From positions 294,684-358,683 of the forward strand of contig NZ_MRSV01000001.1 of assembly GCF_001909285.1 (NCBI RefSeq): a DNA stretch of 64,000 bases, given 5' to 3'. This stretch comes from Exiguobacterium profundum (GTDB lineage Bacteria; Bacillota; Bacilli; Exiguobacteriales; Exiguobacteriaceae). How positions within the stretch are numbered: the stretch's first letter is position 1; each line of letters starts with the position of its first letter. The notes beneath the pieces are model-generated. The model made no database searches. It had not been told where the DNA came from and was given only the letters and a program-made list of their open reading frames with translations. This document shows positions 16,124-25,154 of the stretch, piece by piece. The position numbers were made by a program, and so were the translations under genes.

Positions 16124-16804
16124 ATCTTGAGGACGGATGATGCCGAGTAGCGGTTCATCTGGATTTCCGGTCTCTGTAATCAGAAGGGCGTCATATCGTG
16201 CGCCCTCTTTCATTTGCGTAAAGCAGTGCTGTGCCTCGATTACGGTCGCATCCTTTCGAATGAATCGATACCGGTGCATATGCGGATCGTGGTGGAGCAC
16301 GTGCTTCACGCGAACTCCTTTGAGTGACAAGTTGGGCCCGTCGATTGTTTCGGCTAGCCAACTGGTCACTCCTTTTTTCGTCAACAGTCCGCGCCAAGAC
16401 CCATTGTCATGATATACAGGGAATTGCGAATAATTTTTATCTCGAATCTCCCGGAGTACTTCCGTCAAAAAATCTTCCGACTGAAACGTCACCACCGATT
16501 TCGCAAACAATGGAATGACGAGACGTGGATGAAGGAGCTCTCGCTCTACTTCTAAAATCAATGCAACAAGCGACTCGTGTGGCTCCGCGATAATAAAATC
16601 AGGTTCACGCCGCTCATGGACGATGGCATTTCGTAGTTGACTCATCTGATGTAAATCTTCTTTATACCGGTCGATGATTGGATTTTGTTTCGCTAACCGA
16701 TTCACCATGTTACTAAAACTGAAATGTTGCCCATCTCCCATCTCTCGACTCAAGTAGTCCTCGATTCGATGATAGGATGCCAAAAATTCTTCAGCACGAC
16801 TCAT
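16103..16804 (-). CDS. HEPN-like domain fused to a CBS pair
   Basis: 233 residues. The N-terminal helical part (about 1-95) contains LRNAIVHE (Arg58 to His63), the R-x4-H pattern of HEPN ribonucleases and HEPN-like dimers. Two CBS repeats follow (about 100-165, FAKSVVTFQSEDFLTEVLREI..., and 175-233, ending LLGIIRPQDLLNAL). CBS pairs bind adenine nucleotides, so this may be a nucleotide-sensing protein whose HEPN part is catalytic or only structural. It is alone on its strand, not beside a MNT antitoxin. Function unproven. Confidence 0.6.
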   Translation of the reverse strand: MSRAEEFLASYHRIEDYLSREMGDGQHFSFSNMVNRLAKQNPIIDRYKEDLHQMSQLRNAIVHERREPDFIIAEPHESLVALILEVERELLHPRLVIPLFAKSVVTFQSEDFLTEVLREIRDKNYSQFPVYHDNGSWRGLLTKKGVTSWLAETIDGPNLSLKGVRVKHVLHHDPHMHRYRFIRKDATVIEAQHCFTQMKEGARYDALLITETGNPDEPLLGIIRPQDLLNALR

Positions 16805-16918
16805 GTGATCACCCTCCTTAACGATACATGTATACCCTCTTTTTTATCATTTGAGCAGGAAACCGTTTATTCATCCCGAATGACATAAAAATCATCTTAA
16901 TTATGGAGGAGGGCTATC

Positions 16919-17650
16919 ATGGCGACTTCGATTCATCCCACATCACCAACTTCACCGCAACCCACGTTTCGCGCAGGACTACGCGCCGGCATTCCCGTCG
17001 CCATCGGATATATCCCGATTGCGATTGCCTTCGGTCTTTTGGCACAATCTTTCAACTTGCCGAATGCTATCACATTATCGATGTCCTTTTTGATCTTTGC
17101 CGGGGCAAGTCAGTTCATTACGGTACAACTTCTGATGGCCGGTTCGATGTATTGGGAAATCATTTTGACGACGTTCATTCTAAACTCTCGTCATTTTTTA
17201 ATGTCCGCCTCACTATCCCAACGGATTGAGAGTACATCTCGAAGACTATTGGCTACCATCGCGTTTGGTGTGACCGACGAAACGTTCAGCATCGCCTCTA
17301 CTCGTCAAGAGGCCCGTTCCGGTATGTTCGTGCTCGGGTTGAATACAATCGCATTTCTTGCTTGGAATGTCGGGACGTGGATGGGGGTCTTCCTCGCCTT
17401 CGGTCTTCCAAGCACATTACAGGCGAGTATGGGGATTGCGCTATATGCGATGTTCATCGGGTTACTCGTTCCATCATTAACGACTCGTCCCGTCTTCGTC
17501 GTAGCAAGCTTAGCTATCATTATTCAAGCCATACTCCATTGGGTCATCACCCCGTTCTTCTCAATCTCAGATGGGATTCGAATCATCGTCGCGACCGTTG
17601 TCGCAGCCGGATTCGGTGCTTTTCTATTCAAGGAGGAAGAGGTCACATGA
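16919..17650 (+). CDS. azlC: AzlC-family branched-chain amino acid exporter, large subunit
   Basis: 243 residues, about seven membrane helices. PTFRAGLRAGIPVAIGYIPI and ILNSRHFLMSAS are AzlC signatures. With the small subunit AzlD it exports branched-chain amino acids and their analogues. ATG at 16919 after GGAGG. The stop TGA overlaps the azlD start by four bases (ATGA). No Lrp-type regulator gene (AzlB) is next to it. Confidence 0.9.
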   Translation: MATSIHPTSPTSPQPTFRAGLRAGIPVAIGYIPIAIAFGLLAQSFNLPNAITLSMSFLIFAGASQFITVQLLMAGSMYWEIILTTFILNSRHFLMSASLSQRIESTSRRLLATIAFGVTDETFSIASTRQEARSGMFVLGLNTIAFLAWNVGTWMGVFLAFGLPSTLQASMGIALYAMFIGLLVPSLTTRPVFVVASLAIIIQAILHWVITPFFSISDGIRIIVATVVAAGFGAFLFKEEEVT

Positions 17651-17946
17651 TATCGTTGTTTCTACTCGTTCTAGGATTGGCACTTGTCACGTATCTCCCT
17701 CGCCTCGTCCCGCTACTCTGGCTAAAGGAATTGGCGTTACCGGCATATATGAAACGATTTCTTTCCTTCATCCCGTATGCGGTACTGGCTAGTTTGATTT
17801 TTCCGGGCGTCCTATCCTCCACGACCACCACCTCGTCTGCCTTATTCGGAGGAGTGGTAGCCACTTTCCTGGCGCTACTACGGGTCAACCTCGTCGTTGT
17901 CGTCATTGGAGCTGTATTCGGGGTATATGCCTTTCAAACTATATGA
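17647..17946 (+). CDS. azlD: AzlD-family branched-chain amino acid exporter, small subunit
   Basis: 99 residues, about four membrane helices, with the family feature LVTYLPRLVPLLWL near the N terminus and FLSFIPYAVLASLIFP. Forms the transporter with AzlC; the genes are translationally coupled (ATGA). Confidence 0.9.
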   Translation: MISLFLLVLGLALVTYLPRLVPLLWLKELALPAYMKRFLSFIPYAVLASLIFPGVLSSTTTTSSALFGGVVATFLALLRVNLVVVVIGAVFGVYAFQTI

Positions 17947-17947
17947 C

Positions 17948-17980
17948 AAAGGAGCGGCACACGAGGTGCTGCTCCTTTTC
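17948..17980 (+). terminator. Bidirectional terminator after azlCD
   Basis: AAAGGAGCGGCAC (17948-17960) pairs with GTGCTGCTCCTTT (17966-17978), one G-U pair. The HD-GYP gene ends at 17981 on the other strand. Confidence 0.75.
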
Positions 17981-19459
17981 TTATGCTGATATGGCCTGAC
18001 GACGAAGCTGGACGAACACGTCCACAAATTCCGCGTCCCATTGTGTTCCCCGACCGCTCTCCAATATGGAAAGCGCCTTTTCCACTGGCATCCCTGACCG
18101 ATAGGGTCGATCTGATGTCATGGCATCATAAGCATCGGCAATCGCCATGATTCTTCCGAATAACGGAATGTCGACCGCATGTAAGCGGTCCGGGTATCCT
18201 TTCCCATCGATTCGTTCGTGGTGCGATCGAACTCCGGCTAAAATCGGTTGAAGCGATGCAGGTAAATGAATTTGACTCAAAATATGGATGCCAATGGTCG
18301 GATGTTCTTGAATTTTTGAAAACTCTTCGTCTGTCAGCTTCCCTTCTTTTAGTAGGACGTCATCTCGAATTCCAATTTTCCCGATGTCATGTAGAAGTGC
18401 CGACTTGTTGAGTAAATCGACTTGTGCATGCGGTAAGCCAATGGCGCGAGCAAGCTCAACGGAATACATCGCGACACGCTCAGAATGACCTGCTGTGTAG
18501 GGATCACGTGCATCGAGCGTTGCTGCGAATAAAATGAAGAGGCTGTCTAACAGCTGTGCGTTTTCTTGTTCACGAGCAGTTACCGTCTCAACCATTTGAT
18601 TGAATCCCCCAATCAGTTGGGCGAACTCATCTAAGTACGGATTCTCGATTTTCTGAAGTTGTCCCGACTCCATTTGTTCGATGCCGGACGTCAAAAATCC
18701 AATCGGACGTTTGATGTTGTCATAGAGTAAGAAACTGCATAACACCGCAATTCCAACGATGATGACAAGAATCACGAGCGCCCAATTCCAATACGTATCC
18801 GTTCGAGTCGAAGTCGACAATTGGACACTCGACGCCAACATGAACAACATGATGGGAAAGATACCCGTAATGAGCATACTGATCAATAATTTAGTTCGGA
18901 CACTAAATGATCGATACGTTGCATGAATAGGCAGATGATAAAGTTCGAGATGCCTTTCTTTCATGTATACAAGTAATGGCTCAACCGATCGAACCGTCAA
19001 AAAATATTCAATCAAGGCATGTAGTACCGCAATCATGACGGCCCCGATTGCAGCCAAGCCGATCAAACGATAAGGTAAGTCAATCCACCCCATCTGAATA
19101 AAAACGGCGGTTAAACCAATTGACGGGATGGATAATCCAAACAAATGAGGACCTAAAATCCGTTGCACCGTTAAAATCGGGAATCGACTCGCTTGTTCGA
19201 ATGCCGACGTCAATTCGTCAATCGATGGGGATTCGGTCATAAAAAGCTGTCGTATCGGTCGAATGTGGCGACGGTATAAGAGTAGTTCTGAGAAAATCAT
19301 AACTATCCCTGACCCCAACATGATGCCTAACAGTAGTAAAATCTCTCGAATGGACAGGTCAAGCGTTTGAAAAATAAAGACACCACCTACTCCAAAGACA
19401 GCCAAACCTGAGCCGATGATATAGTTCATCACGAGCGTCCGTTGAAAACGTTCAAACAT
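17981..19459 (-). CDS. Membrane HD-GYP cyclic-di-GMP phosphodiesterase
   Basis: 492 residues from the ATG at 19459 (AGGGG 8 nt upstream). The N-terminal half has about six hydrophobic helices, then a HAMP-like segment near 245-300 and a C-terminal HD-GYP domain (about 310-485). HD signature LLHDIGKIG, then RSHHERIDGKGYP, the HHExxDGxGYP motif of active enzymes that cleave c-di-GMP to GMP. The membrane half has no recognisable sensor domain. Alone between terminators. Confidence 0.85.
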   Translation of the reverse strand: MFERFQRTLVMNYIIGSGLAVFGVGGVFIFQTLDLSIREILLLLGIMLGSGIVMIFSELLLYRRHIRPIRQLFMTESPSIDELTSAFEQASRFPILTVQRILGPHLFGLSIPSIGLTAVFIQMGWIDLPYRLIGLAAIGAVMIAVLHALIEYFLTVRSVEPLLVYMKERHLELYHLPIHATYRSFSVRTKLLISMLITGIFPIMLFMLASSVQLSTSTRTDTYWNWALVILVIIVGIAVLCSFLLYDNIKRPIGFLTSGIEQMESGQLQKIENPYLDEFAQLIGGFNQMVETVTAREQENAQLLDSLFILFAATLDARDPYTAGHSERVAMYSVELARAIGLPHAQVDLLNKSALLHDIGKIGIRDDVLLKEGKLTDEEFSKIQEHPTIGIHILSQIHLPASLQPILAGVRSHHERIDGKGYPDRLHAVDIPLFGRIMAIADAYDAMTSDRPYRSGMPVEKALSILESGRGTQWDAEFVDVFVQLRRQAISA

Positions 19460-19520
19460 TCCCCTCACCCCTACACTCTTTTCTTTTACTATCGACCAGA
19501 TTTATGCTTGAGTTGAACAC

Positions 19521-19552
19521 AAAAAAACGGATCTCCTTGTAGGAGACCCGTT
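19521..19552 (-). terminator. Terminator of the MscS-related gene
   Basis: AACGGATCTCC (19526-19536) pairs with GGAGACCCGTT (19542-19552) with one mismatch; seven A residues upstream give the minus-strand U-run. Confidence 0.75.
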
Positions 19553-19562
19553 CAAGCATCGA

Positions 19563-21314
19563 TTATGGGCGTAACGGACCATCGTTATCATCAAGTGATC
19601 GATTGTCCTGATCCGGAGTGATGTTTTCATGGAACGGATTCGGTTCCGGTCCATCAACATGGTCAACTTTTGGATTTTGAACATCTCGCTTCAACTCGTG
19701 TTTCGATTGTTCCGCTTCATGTTTCGACTGCTCCACGCCTTGCTTCGCTTGTTGTTTTGCAGCTTCCGCTTCGCGGCTCATCTGTTCTTTCTCCTGCTCG
19801 AGACCTTCTTTTGAAACTTCCGTTTCATCAATACGTCGCTCTGCCTTTTTCAAATAACGTGCCGCCGTCTCGCGACCACCAAGACCGAAAGCAAGACCGA
19901 AGGCAAGGGCAACAGCTCCAAGAATAAGAAGGAATGCTGTATTGACAATCATCGGTGCGATGCCGAGCTGACTAATTGCCATGAAGAAGACGAGTCCGAG
20001 AATCGCATACTTCGCTACGTAGCGAAGCGCACTCGGTTGTCCAGCTCCATCAACAAGTACACTTCCAACTAAGCGCTCTGCCATGTTCGCCAACCAAAAT
20101 CCGACTGCCAAGATGATGAGTGCTGCAATGACCATCGGCAAGTAAGCAAAGATGGCTGTTGCGAGGGATGCCATGAACTCAAGATTCGCGACTTGAAGCG
20201 CTTCGGATACGAAGAGCAAGATCACGATTACTTGGACAATGACACCGACCACTTGGGCAATTGACATCGAAGACGCACGTTCCCCGAAGCCCATTTTTTG
20301 AGCCAACGAGTTGACGCCAAGATTTTCAAGAAGTGATACAACGACCCCTTTCAACCATTTTGCAACGAACACCCCGACGAGGACGAGGACGATCGCAACG
20401 AGAATGTCTGGAATCATGACCAGTACATCATTGAGCATCGCAATCGCTGGTTCCGAAATCCCTCGAATATCGAGCGCCTCAAGCGCCGAAATCGTCACCG
20501 GAATCATGATGAAGATGAAGACGATTGTACCGATTGCTTTCGCAAGACTCGATCCCTTCACGTAATCAGATAGATGGAATCGCTCTGCCAAGCGATCTAG
20601 TCCTGCAGCTTCGAGGAATTTCGTCAAAATGTCGCGGACAATCTTCGCAACCACATATCCGATTGCAAAAATGAGCGCTGCTGCGACAAGTTTCGGAATG
20701 AATCCGAGGAAACTGTTCAATAAATCTTCGAATGGTCCGCTGACCCCACGAAGTCCAAGGGCGTCAAGTACAGCCGGTAATGCCAATAAGAGCACGAGAT
20801 AGAAGACGATGTTCGCGACCGTGTCGACCCACTTCGTTTGGTTGACGCTTGTCGATTCTTGCCCCGTTTTTTCCATCAACTTGCTCAAATTCAAACGATG
20901 TCCCGCCATTTGAATCCCTTTTTTCAACAGGGTAGCGATGACCCAGGCAACGAGTAAAATCAAGCCGGCTTTGATGACACCGATAATCAATCCAGAGAAT
21001 CCTTCATAAATCTGACTGAATGGTTCCGTAATGGCTGGAACGTTCATGAATTCAAAGATGATCAGGAATGCGAGGAGTAATACCCCAAAGAACACGACTT
21101 TTCCGATAATGCGTTCAGGGGTCCACTTTTCTCCTTTCTCCTCATTTTTTTTGATACCGGCCCGCTCATCGAGTCGTGCCTTCTTCAATGCTTTACGTGT
21201 CACGTTTTCCAATACTTTTGCCAAGATATAACCGACTACAAGAATAACAATTGCCAGCAAAAGCTCTGGTAGCCATGACATGAACGTATTGAAGTTATAC
21301 GTTGTGTTGTTCAT
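19563..21314 (-). CDS. Multi-repeat 'conserved TM helix' mechanosensitive-channel-related protein
   Basis: 583 residues from the ATG that follows AAGGAGG by 8 nt. Five copies of the 'conserved TM helix' unit (LPxLxxAxxIxxVGxxxAKxxxxxxxxxL) lie at about 11-50, 104-146, 201-243, 297-336 and 388-425. A last hydrophobic segment ends FGLGGRETAARYLKK, like the pore helix 3 region of MscS. There is no MscS beta domain. A coiled-coil, Glu/Lys/Gln-rich tail (about 490-550) follows. Likely a membrane tension or osmotic stress protein; channel activity is unproven. Confidence 0.75.
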   Translation of the reverse strand: MNNTTYNFNTFMSWLPELLLAIVILVVGYILAKVLENVTRKALKKARLDERAGIKKNEEKGEKWTPERIIGKVVFFGVLLLAFLIIFEFMNVPAITEPFSQIYEGFSGLIIGVIKAGLILLVAWVIATLLKKGIQMAGHRLNLSKLMEKTGQESTSVNQTKWVDTVANIVFYLVLLLALPAVLDALGLRGVSGPFEDLLNSFLGFIPKLVAAALIFAIGYVVAKIVRDILTKFLEAAGLDRLAERFHLSDYVKGSSLAKAIGTIVFIFIMIPVTISALEALDIRGISEPAIAMLNDVLVMIPDILVAIVLVLVGVFVAKWLKGVVVSLLENLGVNSLAQKMGFGERASSMSIAQVVGVIVQVIVILLFVSEALQVANLEFMASLATAIFAYLPMVIAALIILAVGFWLANMAERLVGSVLVDGAGQPSALRYVAKYAILGLVFFMAISQLGIAPMIVNTAFLLILGAVALAFGLAFGLGGRETAARYLKKAERRIDETEVSKEGLEQEKEQMSREAEAAKQQAKQGVEQSKHEAEQSKHELKRDVQNPKVDHVDGPEPNPFHENITPDQDNRSLDDNDGPLRP

Positions 21315-21538
21315 CGAATCTTCCTCCTTTTTCACATGAAATGATTGTTTTTATTTAACAGTGCTATTTCATACATACCTATATTTCAAAATCATCAAAC
21401 CTGAACTGTAAGTCAATTCGTTTACATGACTATTACGATTCATTGGAAATGGGTACGTTAGTTTAAGAGAGAAATCGTGCCAAATGAAGTCAAATATGAT
21501 ACGAATAACAAGAGACGTCATGTTAGGAGGAATTTAGG

Positions 21539-21952
21539 ATGAATATCGCTCTAGTGGCTCACGACAAAAAGAAAGACGATTTAATCGTCCTCATTAAAAC
21601 GTACGCGCATATTCTAAAAAAGCATCAGTTGTTTGCGACCGGTACAACGGGTAAACGGATTGCGGAAGCGACTGGCTTACCTGTTCATTGCTTCCGATCA
21701 GGACCGCTTGGTGGGGACCAAGAAATCGGTGCTGCCGTCGCACGCGGGGAGATGGATATGATCATCTTTTTCAGAGATCCATTAACTGCTCAACCTCACG
21801 AACCGGATGTGAGCGCATTGATGCGTCTTTGTGACGTCTACTCCATCCCACTTTCGACGAACATGGGAGGAAGCGAGATTTTGATTCGAAGTATCGAGCA
21901 AGGTGATTTCGAGTCACTTAAACTCTCTCATAATGACGAACCACCCGCTTGA
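21539..21952 (+). CDS. mgsA: Methylglyoxal synthase
   Basis: 137 residues. Converts dihydroxyacetone phosphate to methylglyoxal and phosphate, a bypass of lower glycolysis. Conserved residues: His8 (VAHDKKKDD), phosphate-binding TGTTG (34-38), Asp60 in GGDQEIG, FFRDPL and His87/Asp90 in HEPD, NMGG near residue 118. AGGAGG precedes the ATG by 8 nt. Followed closely by a membrane-protein gene. Confidence 0.95.
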   Translation: MNIALVAHDKKKDDLIVLIKTYAHILKKHQLFATGTTGKRIAEATGLPVHCFRSGPLGGDQEIGAAVARGEMDMIIFFRDPLTAQPHEPDVSALMRLCDVYSIPLSTNMGGSEILIRSIEQGDFESLKLSHNDEPPA

Positions 21953-21984
21953 CCATGACAAACCAAGAAAGGAGAGGAATCTCC

Positions 21985-22857
21985 CTGGAACCGAATATGA
22001 TTCACGACCCGAACGTCCAACAGTTCTTTAACGAAGTGCGCCAGCGCCTCATCGAACTTCTTGGAAATGAGGCGGAAGCGGACCGACATCTACTCGCACT
22101 CGCTGGCTACATCCGGCATGCTGAGAAAAGTGGTCAGTCGCTCGAAAGCCTTTTAAATCAAGATCCTCAGGAATACGCTCGTTTCCTCATTGAACAACCC
22201 GAAACAAATGAAGAATATCGTCGACGCTATCACGTGTTGATTGATGCCTCGGATGAATTAAAACCTCATGAAAAAGCGCAAGCAAACCGGGAATTCGATT
22301 GGGCCGTCAATCAATTGGACGAAGCCAAGCTTTCGTTAAAAGAAATCGAAGTGCGCGACCTTGCCTTCCTCGCCTACACAAAGATTGAAGCACTCAAATC
22401 GTCTCGTACGATTTGGAACCGCTTCGGCTGGCTACTCGGCATGATTTTGGCATTTGCCTACGCCAACTTACTGCTCGTGATTGACGATGTCTTTAGCGGT
22501 CGACTATTCACCGCCCCCATGTCGACGTATCCAATTGATTATCTGGCCTTCCTGTTACCCGTCCTCGTGACCGGTGCCATCTTCGGCATATTGACCCGCT
22601 TCCGACATCACATCCAGACGCTAGGTCGGCGGATTACGTTCGCCTTACTCATCGTTGTCGTCTACATCACGTCCATTTTCCTGATTCAACCGCTCTTAAT
22701 GACAATTGGTTGGTCATTCGTCATTCAGTTGACCCCACTCTATGCGCTCATTTTAATGGCAATCAGTGGCTTTATGGCCATCTGGACATTAATCGAGTTC
22801 GTCTGGAAGAGTACACGTTGTTCTCTCGGAGACGATACGCTCATGCTTTATTACTAA
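21985..22857 (+). CDS. Membrane protein with N-terminal helical domain, downstream of mgsA; possible CTG start
   Basis: About 290 residues. The N-terminal half (to about residue 130) is a soluble, acidic helical domain (NEVRQRLIELLGNEAEADRH..., EFDWAVNQLDEAKLS). Four hydrophobic segments fill the C-terminal half. I do not recognise the family. The start is uncertain: the strong site AAGGAGAGG (21969-21977) lies 7 nt before an in-frame CTG at 21985. The nearest in-frame ATG codons are at 21955, with no site, and 21997, 19 nt after the site. CTG is rare but best placed. Forms an operon with mgsA. Confidence 0.6.
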   Translation: MEPNMIHDPNVQQFFNEVRQRLIELLGNEAEADRHLLALAGYIRHAEKSGQSLESLLNQDPQEYARFLIEQPETNEEYRRRYHVLIDASDELKPHEKAQANREFDWAVNQLDEAKLSLKEIEVRDLAFLAYTKIEALKSSRTIWNRFGWLLGMILAFAYANLLLVIDDVFSGRLFTAPMSTYPIDYLAFLLPVLVTGAIFGILTRFRHHIQTLGRRITFALLIVVVYITSIFLIQPLLMTIGWSFVIQLTPLYALILMAISGFMAIWTLIEFVWKSTRCSLGDDTLMLYY

Positions 22858-22859
22858 CC

Positions 22860-22890
22860 ACGCCATTCCTCTTAGGAGATGGCGTTTTTT
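22860..22890 (+). terminator. Terminator of the mgsA operon
   Basis: ACGCCAT (22860-22866) pairs with ATGGCGT (22879-22885), inner CCT/AGG, then TTTTTT. Confidence 0.8.
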
Positions 22891-22916
22891 GTTTCAATTA
22901 TGGCGAGAACGGAAAT
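22891..22916 (+). promoter_or_regulatory. Possible sigma-B promoter of the YflT-type genes
   Basis: GTTTCA (22891-22896), 14-nt spacer, GGAAAT (22911-22916), a loose match to GTTT-N14-GGGTAT. YflT relatives are sigma-B dependent in B. subtilis. Weak evidence. Confidence 0.25.
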
Positions 22917-22968
22917 TACTCCTATTGTGACGCTTGTTTTAGATTGAAAATTCTAAAGGGGGTATTCG

Positions 22969-23484
22969 ATGTCAGATCGAAAAATGATTGGCCTGTTCCA
23001 GAGCGAACAGGAAGTCATGCACAAAGTGGAAGAGCTGAAAGCCGCAGGGGAGGCTGAAAAGAATATGCATGTGGTCGCCAAGCGGGACGGGGAAATTTCT
23101 GCGTTACGTGACCACACGGATGTGAATGCCGAGTCCGGTATCCGTGACGTCAATTGGCTTGACCGTGTCAAAGCATTCCTACACGGAAGTGACCGCATTC
23201 GTGATGAGTTACGCAATATGGGGCTCAACGATGCCGAAGCGGAACAGTATTATGATGCCATCGATGAAGGACAAATTTTACTCTACATCGATCGACACTC
23301 GTACGACCGCTATCCGAACATGTATAAAAAAGACAGTGAGCTCGATCATGATAAAGGGGAAAAAGCGGATGGGATCGCCTTTGACGCGAAACCATTTAAC
23401 GATCACGACGAGAAGCCACGTGGTACAAAGGATGATCCGATTGTACGCGGTCATTCTGGATTAGAAGATCATCGCCGATTATAA
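22969..23484 (+). CDS. YflT-domain general stress protein, copy 1
   Basis: 171 residues. The YflT domain (about 1-110) starts KMIGLFQSEQEVMHKVEELKAAG and includes SALRDHTDVNAESG, WLDRVKAFLHGSDRIRDELRNMGL and a Tyr-rich end YYDAIDEGQILLYID (each in part). The tail is acidic and polar. B. subtilis YflT is a heat-inducible, sigma-B-dependent protein of unknown mechanism. Next gene is a paralogue, 12 nt downstream; the two share an operon. Confidence 0.75.
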   Translation: MSDRKMIGLFQSEQEVMHKVEELKAAGEAEKNMHVVAKRDGEISALRDHTDVNAESGIRDVNWLDRVKAFLHGSDRIRDELRNMGLNDAEAEQYYDAIDEGQILLYIDRHSYDRYPNMYKKDSELDHDKGEKADGIAFDAKPFNDHDEKPRGTKDDPIVRGHSGLEDHRRL

Positions 23485-23496
23485 GGAGGAACGACT

Positions 23497-24102
23497 ATGA
23501 ATGAGAAACGATTTATCAGCATGCACGATACGCAGGATGCAGCACTTGGGAAAATCGAGGAGTTGCGAGCGAAAGGTTATGAAGACTCCCACATTTATGT
23601 CGTCACAAAACATGAAGACAACGTTTCGATTTTGAGACGTGATACAGATGTTCATACGGAAGCGACCCATCAAGCGAGCTGGTTCGATAAGGTTCGGGCG
23701 TTCCTCAGCGGTCATGAAGACGTGCACGCCGGTCTACGCAACATGGGACTGAGCGAAGAGGAAGTAAAACGTCACTATGACGATGTAGAAGCCGGGAAAA
23801 TCCTCGTTTATGTGGATGAAGACTTTGAACGTCGTCATCAAGACGGGGTGACAGTCGATTCGAAACCATATCAAGACGCATCATCGACTCATCTTGGTAG
23901 TCATACTGACGATGGATTGGAAATCGACTCAAAACCTTACCGTGAGGCTCAGACCGTCGACCCAAGCCATCCCGTAGACCCGGAGCAAGATAAACTGGAT
24001 AAAGAAACGAAGAATCCAGATCGCGAGGAAAAACTACGTGGTCTCGATGATCGTGCTTATCGAAATGACGTAGAAGATCCGGATAATATCCGACGTTTCT
24101 AA
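23497..24102 (+). CDS. YflT-domain general stress protein, copy 2
   Basis: 201 residues. Same domain as the preceding gene (FISMHDTQDAALGKIEELRAKG, ILRRDTDVHTEATH, WFDKVRAFLSGHEDVHAGLRNMGL). The C-terminal half has a repeated unit, VDSKPYQDA (about 127) and IDSKPYREA (about 147), within an Asp/His-rich low-complexity region; the first copy's FDAKPFND looks like the same unit once. Probably a tandem duplication followed by tail expansion. Confidence 0.75.
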   Translation: MNEKRFISMHDTQDAALGKIEELRAKGYEDSHIYVVTKHEDNVSILRRDTDVHTEATHQASWFDKVRAFLSGHEDVHAGLRNMGLSEEEVKRHYDDVEAGKILVYVDEDFERRHQDGVTVDSKPYQDASSTHLGSHTDDGLEIDSKPYREAQTVDPSHPVDPEQDKLDKETKNPDREEKLRGLDDRAYRNDVEDPDNIRRF

Positions 24103-24112
24103 CATAGTAACA

Positions 24113-24142
24113 AAGAGCCTGACGCACCCGCGTCAGGCTCTT
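24113..24142. terminator. Bidirectional terminator between the stress genes and the dehydrogenase gene
   Basis: AAGAGCCTGACGC (24113-24125) pairs with GCGTCAGGCTCTT (24130-24142), 13 bp. Confidence 0.85.
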
Positions 24143-24143
24143 C

Positions 24144-25106
24144 TTACGTCAAACGATTCTTCGGTTCTTTCCCTTCGAGCACATTTGTGATGGCATCTCG
24201 ATTCAATGCCATCATCGCCAGACGTGTCCGAATCGTCGCACTCCCGATATGCGGTAATGTCGTCACGTTCGGAAGCGTCAATAATGGATGACCGAGGTCG
24301 ATTGGTTCTTTTGTGAATACGTCTAATCCCGCTCCCCAAATCTTCCTCGCTTTAAGTGTTTCATATAGCGCCTGTTCATCGATGATTTCTCCACGAGCCA
24401 CATTGATGAAAATGGATGTTTCCTTCATCTTGGCAAACTCTTTAGCCCCGAGCATTCCCCGTGTCTCGTCCGTGAGCGGTGCGAGAACGACGACGAAATC
24501 GGATTGTGTCAATAGTTCATCGAGTTCCGCATAGGTGAAGCCATACATCGACTCCGACTCATGTCGCCGTGTCCGGTTATGGTATAGAACTTCCATGTCA
24601 AATCCTCTTGCCCGACGTGCGACCGCTTCACCGATTCGCCCCATTCCGATGATACCCAATTTCGCTTGATAAAGGTCCATCCCGACGTAGCCCATCGGCA
24701 GCCAGGACTTCCACTCCCCGGCGCGCAAGTCACGTTCCGCCTCTCCGAGACGTCGTGCCGTCATCATCATGAGACCAAACGTCAAATCTGCTGTCGTTTC
24801 CGTCAAGACATCGGGTGTGTTGGTGACGATGACGCCATTCTCTTTCGCTGCGTTCAAATCGATATTGTTATATCCGACCGCCAAATTGGAGACGACCTCT
24901 AAATCTGTGGCACGCTCAAACACTTCACGGTCAATCGTGTCGCTGAGCATGGTCCAGAGCGCATGCGCAGATGACGCTTCTTCTAAAAGAACCTCTCGCG
25001 GCACACTTTCCCCTTCATGCTTCCACATGCGCACATCGTATTGATCGCGAAGCGGTTCGACTGCCTCTTCTGGCAAGCGACGCGTAATATAGATTCGTTT
25101 TTTCAT
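24144..25106 (-). CDS. D-2-hydroxyacid dehydrogenase, glyoxylate/hydroxypyruvate reductase type
   Basis: 320 residues. NAD-binding GIIGMGRIGEAVARRARGF (about 150-168) and catalytic Arg in NVARGEIID, Glu in FTKEPI and His in LPHIGSAT. The closest branch is GyaR/GhrB, which reduces glyoxylate or hydroxypyruvate, or acts as D-glycerate dehydrogenase. Not next to serine or photorespiratory genes; alone in its transcript with GAGAGGGGG before the ATG. Confidence 0.85.
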   Translation of the reverse strand: MKKRIYITRRLPEEAVEPLRDQYDVRMWKHEGESVPREVLLEEASSAHALWTMLSDTIDREVFERATDLEVVSNLAVGYNNIDLNAAKENGVIVTNTPDVLTETTADLTFGLMMMTARRLGEAERDLRAGEWKSWLPMGYVGMDLYQAKLGIIGMGRIGEAVARRARGFDMEVLYHNRTRRHESESMYGFTYAELDELLTQSDFVVVLAPLTDETRGMLGAKEFAKMKETSIFINVARGEIIDEQALYETLKARKIWGAGLDVFTKEPIDLGHPLLTLPNVTTLPHIGSATIRTRLAMMALNRDAITNVLEGKEPKNRLT

Positions 25107-25154
25107 TTTTCTCCCCCTCTCTACACTTACTTGTAGTCTAACAAATGGGAGGCG

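Noticed and set aside
22969-22969. GGGTAT near the YflT start as a sigma-B -10 box
   Set aside because: The GGGGGTAT overlaps the ribosome binding site and sits only a few bases from the ATG; spacing to GTTTTA is 18 nt, too long. A GTTTCA/GGAAAT pair further upstream is more plausible but still weak.
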